From positions 1-20,945 of the IMG/VR virus record IMGVR_UViG_3300005838_000083: a stretch of DNA of 20,945 nt; one strand, 5' to 3'. Below, piece after piece: positions 6,318-11,451 of the stretch (its first letter is position 1; the number at the start of each line of letters is the position of its first letter). Position numbers and translations under genes: made by a program. The stretch comes from a virus. The notes beneath the pieces are model-generated. The model made no database searches, was not told the DNA's origin, and saw nothing but the letters and a program-made list of their open reading frames with translations.

Positions 6318-6323
6318 CCAAAA
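6296..6323. repeat. Three direct copies of AACCAAAA across a promoter
   Basis: Copies lie at 6296-6303, 6305-6312 and 6316-6323, with starts 9 and 11 bp apart, close to one helical turn. They cover the spacer and -35 box. A fourth copy overlaps the -35 box of the 7101-7129 promoter. The pattern suggests an operator or activator site. Confidence 0.6.
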
Positions 6324-6330
6324 TATTCAT

Positions 6331-6636
6331 TTATTTCATATATAAATGACCCGAACCACAATTATTTTCAAGGTAATCTATATCGTCAAATAAGTTATAC
6401 CTCACACCTTTTGCTGGTGCGTTCCAACTTGCTGGCATAAACACATCACCAGTGTTTTTATCAATAAAAGCGTTAACACTCTGTGATACAACTTCACCGT
6501 CTTCATTGTAACCTGAAGATATTTTAATATACTTTCTACCTTCATTAGTTACCCAAGTTTTAGTTAATGATGTACCGTGTTTGTTCCAATCTCTTTCAAG
6601 CCCTGCTATGTATCTTTTAACTAGTGTGTCTATCAT
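6331..6636 (-). CDS. Conserved phage protein, 101 aa (DKNTGDVFMPASW motif)
   Basis: The 101-residue protein contains VNAFIDKNTGDVFMPASWNA (54-73) followed by PAKGVRYNLFDD (74-85). This motif recurs in small proteins of many tailed phages; the function is not known. It reads like a small beta-rich domain with a basic N-terminal helix. The ATG at 6636 has GGAGGG 7 nt upstream. It follows the 47-aa gene closely and ends just upstream of the next promoter, so it is probably the last gene of the unit started at 7101-7129. Confidence 0.8.
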   Translation of the reverse strand: MIDTLVKRYIAGLERDWNKHGTSLTKTWVTNEGRKYIKISSGYNEDGEVVSQSVNAFIDKNTGDVFMPASWNAPAKGVRYNLFDDIDYLENNCGSGHLYMK

Positions 6637-6639
6637 TGT

Positions 6640-6783
6640 CTAACCCTCCACTTCGTCTGAAAAATCTTTTTTCATTCTTAGTTGTTCAGCACATATCTGT
6701 ATGTCACGTGCTAAACTGCCATCAGCTGGCATAACTTGACGACTGATATCATACATTATTCTTACTGCGTTTGTTATATCCAT
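6640..6783 (-). CDS. 47-aa helical protein
   Basis: A short gene starting MDITNAVRIMYDISRQVMPA encodes a largely helical soluble protein with one cysteine (31) and an acidic end. GGAGGT lies 7 nt before the ATG, and TAATG joins the start to the stop of the upstream 88-aa gene. The stop is 3 bp before the start of the 101-aa gene. The strong ribosome binding site and flush packing argue that it is real. The function is unknown. Confidence 0.72.
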   Translation of the reverse strand: MDITNAVRIMYDISRQVMPADGSLARDIQICAEQLRMKKDFSDEVEG

Positions 6784-7049
6784 TACGCTACCTCCATAAC
6801 TTCAAGAACATTTTTTTGGAATTGTGACACAGGAATATCTGTTTCTGTTTCTCTTTCATTTGAAAACAAACTATCCTGATGACAGTCAACATTTTCGTAG
6901 CTAACATTAACAGCAGTACCCCAATCTGGATGATCACACCAACCGTTATATGTAGCAACAGTTTCAACTTGATCACTTACATTATGATCCCATGCTTTGA
7001 TTAAAACTTTAGTACCAGCTTCTAATGCATCAAATTGTTTGTTATTCAT
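6783..7049 (-). CDS. Hypothetical phage protein, 88 aa
   Basis: The function is unknown. The N-terminus (FDALEAGTKVLIKAWD) looks like the first strands of a small beta-barrel of SH3 type. The middle contains a Cys/His/Asp-rich stretch (WCDHPDWG, then DCHQD) that could bind metal, but no standard zinc motif is present. The end is an amphipathic helix (VSQFQKNVLEVMEVA). It is the first gene of a unit starting at the 7101-7129 promoter, with a leader of about 45 nt and AGGGG upstream of the ATG. It is coupled to the 47-aa gene by TAATG. Confidence 0.75.
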   Translation of the reverse strand: MNNKQFDALEAGTKVLIKAWDHNVSDQVETVATYNGWCDHPDWGTAVNVSYENVDCHQDSLFSNERETETDIPVSQFQKNVLEVMEVA

Positions 7050-7100
7050 AATCTCTACCCCTAAAAATTAAAAATGTCTGTTTCCTTATTTATTACTACT

Positions 7101-7129
7101 ATTATAGCAATTTTGGATTTTTTGGTCAA
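7101..7129 (-). promoter_or_regulatory. Sigma70 promoter with a dyad over the -35 box
   Basis: TTGACC (7124-7129) and TATAAT (7101-7106) are 17 bp apart. On the minus strand the -35 box sits inside TTTTGGT-TG-ACCAAAA, a 7+7 bp inverted repeat that could be an operator. The predicted +1 is near 7094. It drives the 88-, 47- and 101-aa genes. Confidence 0.82.
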
Positions 7130-7142
7130 CCAAAACTACCAA

Positions 7143-7406
7143 TTATTTTTGGAAATGTTGACTTTTAAGTTCTAGATATTCTTGACAAGGAGCACATAAC
7201 TGTACACCTTTAACTGCTAAACGTCTAGCTTCAGGAATATCTTCGCCACACTCTTGACATTCTTTTGCACTAGGTCTTTTTGCTTGTTCTTCTAATTCAC
7301 GAGCAACTTTAGCTATATGATTCATATTATTGTGAATAGAATGAAGTTGTCCCATGTCCTCTTCAGACATTGTTTCATTACTGCGATCTAACTCATCATT
7401 GACCAT
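7143..7406 (-). CDS. TraR/DksA-like C4 zinc-finger regulator
   Basis: The 87-residue protein ends in a four-cysteine zinc finger, CQECGEDIPEARR then LCAPCQ (Cys50, 53, 71, 74), almost the TraR signature CxxCGxxIPEARR...GVxLCxxCQ. Its N-terminus MVNDELDRSNE resembles the acidic tip of F-plasmid TraR (SDEADEA), which reaches the RNA polymerase active site through the secondary channel. TraR-type proteins are about 70-90 residues and mimic DksA plus ppGpp, repressing rRNA and activating biosynthetic promoters. The ATG at 7406 (GAGG 9 nt upstream) is chosen over an in-frame TTG at 7442. It overlaps the end of the omega-like gene by 11 bp, so the two are made together. I am confident of the family; the effect on host promoters is inference. 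Confidence 0.9.
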   Translation of the reverse strand: MVNDELDRSNETMSEEDMGQLHSIHNNMNHIAKVARELEEQAKRPSAKECQECGEDIPEARRLAVKGVQLCAPCQEYLELKSQHFQK

Positions 7407-7665
7407 TGAATTGTACCTCTTCTTCTTTAGTTTTAGGCTCAACGTGATCGTCTGGATAATCTGAAGTGATTAGCCCTGCGTCAATTTCCATTAGTGCCAC
7501 TACAGTAGGTTTGTGTGATTCTAATCCTGGAATCAAAGGGGTGGCTCCTTTTTGTAGATCATGAGCTCTTTTACCAGCTGTTATTACCATTGCATATTTG
7601 CCGCCAGGAAACTTTTGTTCTGTTTCAACTTCAACTGTGAAACTTTTCTTTGCATTCCAAACCAT
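7396..7665 (-). CDS. rpoZ-like: RNA polymerase omega-subunit homologue
   Basis: The 89-residue protein matches the omega core: KYAMVITAGKRAHDLQKGA (23-41) then KPTVVALMEIDAGLI (52-66), corresponding to E. coli omega segments RFDLVLVAARRARQMQ and KTTVIALREIEEGLI. E. coli omega is 91 residues, so the length fits. Omega clamps the beta-prime subunit, helps assembly, and its N-terminal MARVT residues form part of ppGpp site 1. Here the N-terminus is MVWNAKKSFTVEVETEQ, without the MAR motif, so the protein may assemble into host polymerase while altering ppGpp binding; that is inference. The start has AAGGAG 5 nt upstream. The gene lies 16 bp after tRNA-Glu and overlaps the TraR-like gene, all behind one consensus promoter. 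Confidence 0.85.
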   Translation of the reverse strand: MVWNAKKSFTVEVETEQKFPGGKYAMVITAGKRAHDLQKGATPLIPGLESHKPTVVALMEIDAGLITSDYPDDHVEPKTKEEEVQFNGQ

Positions 7666-7681
7666 GATATCTCCTTAAAAT

Positions 7682-7756
7682 TGGTACACCCTAGGAGAAT
7701 CGAACTCCTCTCCCGGCCGTGAAAGGGCCGTGTCCTAACCGATAGACGAAGGGTGC
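7682..7756 (-). tRNA. tRNA-Glu (anticodon TTC) with encoded CCA
   Basis: The 75-nt cloverleaf has acceptor arms GCACCCT/AGGGTGT (one G-U pair), anticodon stem CGGCC/GGCCG around the loop CTTTCAC (anticodon TTC), T-arm GAGGAGTTCGATTCTCC, and an encoded CCA. It is intact by eye and closely resembles bacterial tRNA-Glu. It is the first product of the 7798-7826 promoter, about 35 nt downstream of the predicted +1, and must be processed away from the omega-like mRNA. Confidence 0.95.
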
Positions 7757-7797
7757 ATAAATGTAATCGTATACTTTAAATTTCTAAGCATGGAGTT

Positions 7798-7826
7798 ATT
7801 ATATGGTCGATAGTAATAAATGTCAA
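7798..7826 (-). promoter_or_regulatory. Perfect sigma70 promoter of the tRNA-Glu / omega / TraR unit
   Basis: TTGACA (7821-7826) and TATAAT (7798-7803) are separated by exactly 17 bp. The predicted +1 is near 7791. It lies inside the longer of two possible N-termini of the plus-strand gene, which argues that that gene starts at 7851. Confidence 0.87.
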
Positions 7827-7850
7827 CCTTTATTTCAAATAAGTAATAGC

Positions 7851-8132
7851 ATGATTCCAATAGGTAAAGTTGTTAAGTTTATTAATAAAGATTATAAATC
7901 TCATCCAGTTAGATTTGTAGTTGAAGTTGTTGCTTGGATATTAAGTATATCAGCAAGCGTGATTATGGCGGCCACTGTCCCTAATCCTCCTCTATTGATA
8001 ATATATCTACTTTGGGTAATAGGTTGTTCGTTATACTCTTGGGCCGCCATTAGTCGTGGTAGTTTTGGTCTGCTAGCAAACTATGCTCTACTAACAGCTA
8101 TTGATACTTATGGGTTGATTGCTATACTGTAA
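7851..8132 (+). CDS. Conserved phage membrane protein (MIPIGKVVKF family), only plus-strand gene
   Basis: The protein has about 93 residues with three likely membrane segments (roughly residues 21-40, 44-62 and 70-92) after a basic head MIPIGKVVKFINKDYKSHPV. I recognise this as a recurrent small membrane protein of marine tailed phages; no function is known. It is the only gene here on the plus strand, divergent from tRNA-Glu and overlapping the end of the 59-aa minus-strand gene by 11 bp. An in-frame ATG at 7803 with GGAG upstream is an alternative start, but that extension covers a consensus minus-strand promoter, and my recollection of the family is that it starts at MIPIG. TATACT at 7770-7775 is a possible -10 box for it, without a good -35. 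Confidence 0.78.
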   Translation: MIPIGKVVKFINKDYKSHPVRFVVEVVAWILSISASVIMAATVPNPPLLIIYLLWVIGCSLYSWAAISRGSFGLLANYALLTAIDTYGLIAIL

Positions 8133-8301
8133 AGCGTCTTTGTATCTCAGTTCTGTATCTTGCTTTCTCTTTGTTACGTGACGCTTTTTCTATTGCTTCT
8201 TCTAATCTTGCTTTTGTCCATCCTTTAATTCTTGCTTTACCGTTACAAGTTTTCTCTGGATCCGCTTTACGTTGACCTGGGTGTACTTTTGCTCCTGCCA
8301 T
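8122..8301 (-). CDS. Small basic protein, 59 aa
   Basis: A short frame with AAGGAG 7 nt before its ATG encodes a Lys/Arg-rich protein starting MAGAKVHPGQRKADPEKTCN. A helical basic stretch (WTKARLEEAIEKASRNKEKA) follows. The composition suggests a nucleic-acid-binding peptide, but no known fold is recognisable. It lies 25 bp downstream of the tRNA remnant and its 3' end overlaps the convergent plus-strand gene by 11 bp. The strong ribosome binding site and lack of alternatives support it. Confidence 0.68.
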   Translation of the reverse strand: MAGAKVHPGQRKADPEKTCNGKARIKGWTKARLEEAIEKASRNKEKARYRTEIQRRFTV

Positions 8302-8326
8302 TTATATTCTCCTTGTTTCATAATTT

Positions 8327-8389
8327 TGGTGCCCTCACCATGACTCGAACACGGGAAGTGCGTTGCTCTACCAACTGAGCTATAAGGGC
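8327..8389 (-). pseudogene. tRNA-Thr-like remnant lacking the anticodon arm
   Basis: This 63-nt element keeps a 7-bp acceptor stem (GCCCTTA/TGAGGGC with one wobble), a canonical D-arm (GCTCAGTTGGTAGAGC), a T-arm CCGTG-TTCGAGT-CATGG, and a terminal ACCA. Between D and T arms only 10 nt remain instead of about 23. The residue ACGCACTT equals the 5' anticodon stem and first loop bases of a tRNA-Thr(TGT); the lost 13 nt would be the rest of the anticodon loop, the 3' stem and most of the variable loop. It cannot decode. It could be a decayed gene, a processing signal, a tRNA-like structure or an assembly error. Its first base is the last base of the upstream TAG stop. Confidence 0.8.
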
Positions 8390-8763
8390 TATACTAATGT
8401 ATTCTCTACAAACTTTTCTAAACTACCACAAAGGTTAATGAGAACAGCATCTCGTTCTCCAAACAAATATAACTTACCTTTTGTTTTTTTACTTCGTGCC
8501 CTTTTTATATAATACGGAAATTCCATTTTCCTGTCAAGAGCTAATACTACACGATTGCCCAATACTGAGTTGGCTTCTATATCCCACTCGTATGATTTGA
8601 TATCTAACTGTTGTGTGAATAGTGCAAATCCATGTTCTGTTAATCCCATACCACCAGTGTCTTGTATATTAGTCCACCAGGTTGCTAATGCAATTTCTAA
8701 TGCTAGTGGTTTGTTGATGGTAGCAAGTATTTGCTTAGTTAGATTTAGTTTTTTTCTTTCCAC
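8389..8763 (-). CDS. Conserved phage protein, 124 aa
   Basis: The function is unknown. Notable blocks are an N-terminal helical part (LALEIALATWWTNIQDTGGM), a central FALFTQQLDIKSYEWDI, then LALDRKMEFPYYIKRARSKK and YLFGERDAVLINLCGSLEKF near the end. The order WW...GG...LTxxGFxxF...LDRxxxxPYY...FGxxxA is one I associate with a conserved protein of marine T4-like phages. The best start is GTG at 8763, because no ATG or TTG occurs in the following 35 codons; it overlaps the preceding gene by 29 bp. The stop TAG shares its last base with the tRNA remnant. Confidence 0.76.
   Translation of the reverse strand: MERKKLNLTKQILATINKPLALEIALATWWTNIQDTGGMGLTEHGFALFTQQLDIKSYEWDIEANSVLGNRVVLALDRKMEFPYYIKRARSKKTKGKLYLFGERDAVLINLCGSLEKFVENTLV
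8509..8537 (-). promoter_or_regulatory. Possible internal sigma70 promoter within the 124-aa gene
   Basis: TTGACA (8532-8537) and TATTAT (8509-8514) are separated by 17 bp. It could transcribe the tRNA remnant and the 59-aa gene. It lies in the conserved LDRKMEFPYY coding segment, so protein constraint alone could explain it. Confidence 0.35.
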
Positions 8764-9052
8764 TCTCAGGATATATTACTTTTCCTTTGTCTAGTAATAC
8801 AACAGAGAACCCATCTGTTTGGAATTGCTCATTGAGTTTTTTTGCTAGATTAATAGCGTGACCAGGATTACTAAATGATACTTTTTTATATTTAGGTCCA
8901 GGGTACTGAACAAGATAGTTGCTGGTTTTTAAATTAATAGGGCGATCTTCAAAATATACTGCCCATATTCCATCACTTGCAAGTACTTGCTCGGTTTTAT
9001 ATGTTTCTTTGTTGGTTATCTCAACCAATACTTGAGGTCTTGGACGACTCAT
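8735..9052 (-). CDS. Conserved phage protein, 105 aa
   Basis: The function is unknown. The 105-residue protein has a probable beta-rich N-terminal half (QVLVEITNKETYKTEQVLAS), a segment KKVSFSNPGHAINLAKKLNE (56-75) and FSVVLLDKGKVI near the C-terminus, then a basic tail. The GHAINLAKKLN helix recurs in small proteins of marine phages as I recall them. The ATG at 9052 is the only early start. A 55-bp gap separates it from the upstream 64-aa gene and holds a 14-bp palindrome plus an AT-rich TATTAT-like -10, so a promoter there is possible but not clear. Confidence 0.75.
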   Translation of the reverse strand: MSRPRPQVLVEITNKETYKTEQVLASDGIWAVYFEDRPINLKTSNYLVQYPGPKYKKVSFSNPGHAINLAKKLNEQFQTDGFSVVLLDKGKVIYPESGKKKTKSN

Positions 9053-9095
9053 GTTTATAATAATACCTAATAATTAACTGCTAGTATTTAGTTAA

Positions 9096-9109
9096 AAACT
9101 ACGTAGTTT
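9096..9109. promoter_or_regulatory. 14-bp perfect palindrome between two genes
   Basis: AAACTACGTAGTTT begins next to the TAA of the 64-aa gene. On the minus strand it can form a 5-bp stem with ACGT as loop, followed by a short run of T, so it might be a weak terminator or an operator. The stem is too short for a confident terminator call. Confidence 0.35.
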
Positions 9110-9302
9110 AAAATGAATCGCCTTTTATTTCAACGTTGATTACGTCGTTAGCTGTGGTTGCTGTTTCTTGATTAGTGTCTATTAGCAACTTTGTGATGTC
9201 TGCATGCAATAATCTTGCTTCGTGCATACTCATAGTAAAATCTTTACTGTTAGTTACTTGTAGGTCATTTAAACGATCTATAAAGCGTTTGATATGTTGC
9301 AT
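9108..9302 (-). CDS. Conserved small phage protein, 64 aa
   Basis: The function is unknown. A helical protein starting MQHIKRFIDRLNDLQVTNSK has a second helix MHEARLLHADITKLLIDTNQ and a beta-like end NVEIKGDSF. It looks like a two-helix hairpin that may oligomerise. Similar short proteins with FIDRLN and K-D-x-x-M near the start are common in T4-like marine phages. It is coupled to the upstream gene by a TAATG overlap at 9302. Confidence 0.75.
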   Translation of the reverse strand: MQHIKRFIDRLNDLQVTNSKDFTMSMHEARLLHADITKLLIDTNQETATTANDVINVEIKGDSF

Positions 9303-9760
9303 TATGCTTTAACTTTAAGTAGATCTGACGGTGATTGATAAGGACCTCGATGATCATACCGTTCAATGGTAATTAACTTTGGACAAAACTCTTGTTTCCA
9401 GTTACGTCCTTTTTTAATTAAAAACCATCCAGCACAGAACCAACTCTTGCTATTGTCTTCTTTAGTGTATATAGGCGCCTTATGCGATAGGTCCCATACA
9501 CCATTAAATGGTTCAGCGTCTGTAGGATAACCGTGTACTTGATCTCTTTCTACAAATTCGCGTTTAGGAGGATCAACAAATCTAATCTTCTTTCTGCCAA
9601 TTTTAAGATCGTTAACAGTATCAACATTTTCTCGGGCACCGTGAAATGTAATTGAATAACCTCTACCGACACGGTTAGCTGATATTTCTCCTATACGTTG
9701 TTTGTTTTCAATTAGAACCCAAAACTTATTTTTAACAATACCTTTTGCTGTTACTGCCAT
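9302..9760 (-). CDS. Conserved phage protein, 152 aa
   Basis: The function is unknown. The protein has a KFWVLIENKQRIGEISAN block (12-29), a strand-rich middle with SITFHGARENV, and a C-terminal half with KAPIYTKEDNSKSWFCAGWF, then FCPKLITIERYDHRGPY. This two-part arrangement recurs in marine T4-like phages in my memory of the family. Aromatic and basic residues are frequent, so nucleic-acid contact is possible. The ATG at 9760, with AAGGAG upstream, is preferred over an in-frame TTG at 9778. It begins one base after the methyltransferase stop. Confidence 0.78.
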   Translation of the reverse strand: MAVTAKGIVKNKFWVLIENKQRIGEISANRVGRGYSITFHGARENVDTVNDLKIGRKKIRFVDPPKREFVERDQVHGYPTDAEPFNGVWDLSHKAPIYTKEDNSKSWFCAGWFLIKKGRNWKQEFCPKLITIERYDHRGPYQSPSDLLKVKA

Positions 9761-9761
9761 A

Positions 9762-10421
9762 TCACTTCTCCTTTTCAAATACTATTCTAATGTGCCCGTT
9801 CAGATAGAAATCATCTACTACATCTGGTTGTTGAAAAATATAATCATCATATGCTAACACATTTGATAATGCTAGATCAACTTGTTGTTTGATATGTGAT
9901 GATAACTGTTCATTCGGGATCAGTTCACTTGGTTTGGTTACTTCTATCATTCTTTTAACGTTAAATGTAATAAAGCCTCTACCACCAGGTTTAATGATAT
10001 TAGAAAAATTATTAAGTTGTTTAGTAATGTCAGTCAATGAAATAAAATGTAGAGAATTGATAGCCATAGCACAATCAAATTTGTTTGTGTGTCCAATACT
10101 AAAGTCCTCGTCAAAATAATCAACCTGATCAACATTAGGATTCTCTACTGGATCATTTCCGTGTATCTCAGGAATAAAATTTTTAAAAAAGTTTGAGCCA
10201 CACCCAATGTCTGCTATTTGTTTAGGATTCTTTTCCAATAACTTCAGTATATAAAAAAATGGAGCAACACGTAAAGTTAGTATGGTGTCACGTGGTTGAG
10301 CATCATAGTCAACGGGTGAATACCTAGTAGTCATCCATCTTGGTGTTTCAGCTAATAGTCTTTTTCCAATTTCTGTCTTAGGAAAATCAATTTTAAATTG
10401 TTCTTCGTTGTAGTTGTCCAT
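9762..10421 (-). CDS. Class I SAM-dependent methyltransferase
   Basis: The 219-residue protein has the Rossmann SAM-binding motif IADIGCGSNFF (69-79), an acidic region after the second strand (GNDPVENP), a motif IV-like FDCAMAINSLHF (115-126) and a post-core strand IIKPGGRGFITFN (142-154). The substrate is not evident; the fold is the small-molecule or RNA type without a DNA-recognition domain. SAM may be boosted by the phage MetK encoded at 13502-14584. The start ATG overlaps the stop of the flap nuclease gene as TAATG. The N-terminal 65 residues are helical and may act as a substrate cap. Confidence 0.8.
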   Translation of the reverse strand: MDNYNEEQFKIDFPKTEIGKRLLAETPRWMTTRYSPVDYDAQPRDTILTLRVAPFFYILKLLEKNPKQIADIGCGSNFFKNFIPEIHGNDPVENPNVDQVDYFDEDFSIGHTNKFDCAMAINSLHFISLTDITKQLNNFSNIIKPGGRGFITFNVKRMIEVTKPSELIPNEQLSSHIKQQVDLALSNVLAYDDYIFQQPDVVDDFYLNGHIRIVFEKEK

Positions 10422-11416
10422 TACCCTTTCTCTGGGTAACTGGCGTTCATCCAGTCAACCATTGTGTTAGCGTTATCGCTTAGTTTTACTAAATCATATT
10501 TACCACAAAACTTTAAGAACTTAGCTCCTACCATTGGAACCTGTTTTGCTTTAGACCCTTCAGCAATAGTTTGTGCCATCTTAACTTTAATGTCATCTGG
10601 CTGTTTTGTCAAGTCTACTAGAATACAATTACGTTCATAATCATCTAACACTCGATGTTCTTCTTCATTGTGATCAACCCAACGCTGTAACATCATATTA
10701 TTCCAGTTGTAACCTTTTTTCTTTTTATCTTCAAAAGCTTCAACTAATCCAACTTTGTTACGTGTACCTTTTTTACGTACACCTGGATAAGCAGAGAATA
10801 CATTATCTGTAGCATCACCACGCATACATTTCTCAAACAGTATCCATTCAGGATCTGGTACTACCTTAGGCTCTTTAGTTTTCTTATCTAGCACACGATT
10901 ACCTTTTTTATCAAAGATACCTTCAAGTGTGTGTAGCTCATCTGTGATACCATTATACTGTTTTACATTTTCTGCTAGCAGTTGATAAAAGTCTGTGTCT
11001 GAACTTACAATAATGTGTTCATCATTGGGATGACTCTGGATCCAACCTGCTATCAAATCATCTGCTTCAAGCTCTTTGTGCTGTAATGTTGTACAGTTTG
11101 TACCTTCTTTAATAAAAGTATTCATAGCATCAAAGCTTTCCCAGAATGCTTTATCTTCTTCTGCTTCTTTGTCAGTTAGTGCTTGTCTTGCTACAGTTCT
11201 ATTCTTTTTGTAGGGCTCATAAAAGTCTTTACGCCATGAGCGTCCTTCTAAACAGAATATAACATGATCTGCTTTTTGGTCTCTGTGTACTTTGTTTATG
11301 CTTGCTAGAGTAACATGAAGTGCAAAGCCTACTTTTTCCCAGGTATCGCTTGCTCTAAATGCTGAATGTCTAGCACGAAAGAATGTGTTTGCTGTGTCTA
11401 CTAATAAGTATCTCAT
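10421..11416 (-). CDS. rnh: 5'-3' exonuclease / flap endonuclease, T4 RNase H-like
   Basis: The 331-residue protein is a FEN/PIN-fold nuclease that would remove RNA primers and flaps during lagging-strand synthesis. Metal-binding acids are seen at Asp7 (LLVDTANTFFRA), Glu117/Asp119/Asp120 (ELEADDL), Asp140/Asp142 (SSDTDF) and Asp201/Asp204 (RGDATDN), followed by a helix-hairpin-helix-like YPGVRKKGTRNKVGLVEAF. The bridge region with YEPYKKNR (67-73) is typical. T4 RNase H is 305 residues, so the length fits. A perfect promoter ends 7 nt before the ATG at 11416, so transcripts from it would be leaderless; upstream read-through is also possible. The 5' coding sequence is rich in A and C. Confidence 0.9.
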   Translation of the reverse strand: MRYLLVDTANTFFRARHSAFRASDTWEKVGFALHVTLASINKVHRDQKADHVIFCLEGRSWRKDFYEPYKKNRTVARQALTDKEAEEDKAFWESFDAMNTFIKEGTNCTTLQHKELEADDLIAGWIQSHPNDEHIIVSSDTDFYQLLAENVKQYNGITDELHTLEGIFDKKGNRVLDKKTKEPKVVPDPEWILFEKCMRGDATDNVFSAYPGVRKKGTRNKVGLVEAFEDKKKKGYNWNNMMLQRWVDHNEEEHRVLDDYERNCILVDLTKQPDDIKVKMAQTIAEGSKAKQVPMVGAKFLKFCGKYDLVKLSDNANTMVDWMNASYPEKG

Positions 11417-11422
11417 ACTAGT

Positions 11423-11451
11423 ATTATACGATCAAACGAGTTTATTGTCAA
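11423..11451 (-). promoter_or_regulatory. Perfect sigma70 promoter with predicted +1 at the flap nuclease start codon
   Basis: TTGACA (11446-11451) and TATAAT (11423-11428) have a 17-bp spacer. The -10 box, six bases and ATG read TATAATACTAGTATG, nearly identical to TATAATACTTGTATG at the VWA gene. The -35 lies inside the last codons of the upstream SGNH-like gene. Confidence 0.86.

Noticed and set aside
7110-7145. Rho-independent terminator after the TraR-like gene
   Set aside because: The inverted repeat TTTTGGT/ACCAAAA is AT-rich, overlaps a -35 box and is followed by A rather than a T run on the transcribed strand.
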